Shown here in pieces: positions 6,504 to 7,228 of a stretch of 7,228 nt of DNA (the first letter of the stretch is position 1; each line of letters begins with the position of its first letter). A program made the position numbers and the translations under genes. Origin of the DNA: Hyphomicrobiales bacterium (GTDB taxonomy: Bacteria; Pseudomonadota; Alphaproteobacteria; Rhizobiales; Beijerinckiaceae); the NCBI GenBank assembly GCA_003164825.1, contig PLUH01000338.1:1-7228 (forward strand). Reading direction: 5' to 3'. The notes below the pieces were generated by a model. It did not search any database and was not told the DNA's origin. It saw nothing but the letters and a program-made list of their open reading frames with translations.

Positions 6504-7228
6504 ATGACGGAAGCGCGGAATTGGGACCTCTACGTGATGGAGTACGCGCGCTCCAAAAATCAGCCGTGGGTCGATCTCATCAGCGGAATGTACAAGGAGG
6601 GCGTCATAGACCTGCCCTTTTCGTTCATCCTGGCGCAGCAGGGAAAGCGCAACCTGCTGATCGACACCGGCTTCATGCAGGAGGAGACACCCACCGGCTT
6701 TTCGCGCAAGTTCGGCATCCCGACCTGGATCTCGCCGCTCAGGCTGCTCGCCGAAATGAACCTTCGCGCCGACGACATCACCGACATCGTCCTCACCCAT
6801 GCCCATTTCGACCATATGGGCTCGATCGCCGAATTCGCTCACGCCCATATCTATATCCAGAAGAGCGAGCTTCTCTCCTGGTACGAGATGTTCGCGCTGC
6901 CGCGGCGCTTTGCTCATCTTACGATGATCGTCGACCCTGACAACATCCGCACGGCGCTCGACGCCTCGTTCCAGCATCGGGTAACGCTCGTCGACGGCGA
7001 CAAGGACAACCTCCTGCCCGGCGTCCATGTCCGCCTCGGCAGCGGGCACACGATTGGACAGCAGTTCGTCGTGATCGAAACGGCCGCGGGCCGCCGCGTC
7101 ATCTCCGGCGACTGCGTCTATTCCCGCCGCCAGTTCACCGGGCACAACAACGACGGCGTCTATGCGCCGCTCAACAACGCCGTCGGCAGCGTCTGGGAGC
7201 AGCTCAAGACGATCGACCGAATGAACGA
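6504..7228 (+). CDS. MBL-fold metallo-hydrolase of the N-acyl homoserine lactonase (AiiA/AttM-like) type, C-terminus cut by window edge
   Basis: The frame opens at ATG 6504, 11 bases after the permease stop and with GAGGA (6491-6495) upstream. It continues for 241 codons to the right edge without a stop. Metal-binding motifs are complete as far as the sequence goes: THAHFDHMG (98-106: His99, His101, Asp103, His104), GSGHTIGQ (179-186: His182) and SGDCVYS (201-207: bridging Asp203). Tyr206, three residues after the bridging Asp, matches the catalytic Tyr position of AiiA. The last metal His expected in the family would lie just beyond the window. No signal peptide is seen, so the enzyme is cytoplasmic. 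Lactonases of this family open N-acyl homoserine lactones or gamma-lactones. Its place as the last visible gene of a sugar-type import operon suggests a catabolic role on the imported ligand, perhaps lactone opening, but a thioester or other ester hydrolase is possible. Family secure; substrate unknown. Confidence 0.9.
   Translation, partial: MTEARNWDLYVMEYARSKNQPWVDLISGMYKEGVIDLPFSFILAQQGKRNLLIDTGFMQEETPTGFSRKFGIPTWISPLRLLAEMNLRADDITDIVLTHAHFDHMGSIAEFAHAHIYIQKSELLSWYEMFALPRRFAHLTMIVDPDNIRTALDASFQHRVTLVDGDKDNLLPGVHVRLGSGHTIGQQFVVIETAAGRRVISGDCVYSRRQFTGHNNDGVYAPLNNAVGSVWEQLKTIDRMN

Noticed and set aside
6267..7145. 292-codon minus-strand open frame opposite the permease end and the MBL hydrolase
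   Set aside because: The plus-strand genes carry complete family motifs over the same region; the antisense frame has none and is explained by codon bias.

Overview
The window is GC-rich, tightly packed bacterial DNA. Codon use is strongly G/C at third positions and the protein families fit an alphaproteobacterium, probably of the Hyphomicrobiales. That placement is inferred from composition and gene content only. No stretch longer than 300 bases lacks a gene. I saw no rRNA, tRNA, CRISPR array, insertion sequence or attachment site.

Left part (1-1683): two divergent housekeeping-type genes share an 85-base intergenic region. On the minus strand is an SRAP/YedK-type protein that shields abasic sites in DNA; its C-terminus runs off the left edge. 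On the plus strand is an AcuI/YhdH-type acrylyl-CoA reductase. The SRAP gene carries Gln where the family's conserved active-site Glu is expected. The 115 bases between acuI and the next, convergent gene (1684-1798) hold no gene or convincing terminator that I can see.

Right part (1799-7228): a sugar-type (CUT2/ribose-like) ABC import locus. A LacI-family repressor is transcribed leftward. Divergent from it, a rightward operon encodes a periplasmic binding protein, a double-domain ATPase, a permease and an MBL-fold hydrolase of the lactonase type (C-terminus cut by the window edge). Intergenic gaps in the operon are 13, -4 and 11 bases, so the four genes are very probably co-transcribed. The 176-base regulator/operon intergenic region contains two inverted copies of an 18-base element (16/18 identical), each centred on a CG pseudo-dyad as LacI-family operators are. 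One copy sits directly upstream of the repressor start codon; the other overlaps a candidate -10 box of the operon.

The simplest model is that the repressor senses an imported sugar-like ligand or its metabolite and controls both itself and the operon. The binding protein, ATPase and permease bring the ligand in, and the MBL hydrolase acts on it in the cytoplasm, possibly by opening a lactone. The ligand is not identifiable from sequence. The link between a CUT2 importer and an AHL-lactonase-like enzyme is the most interesting feature of the window.
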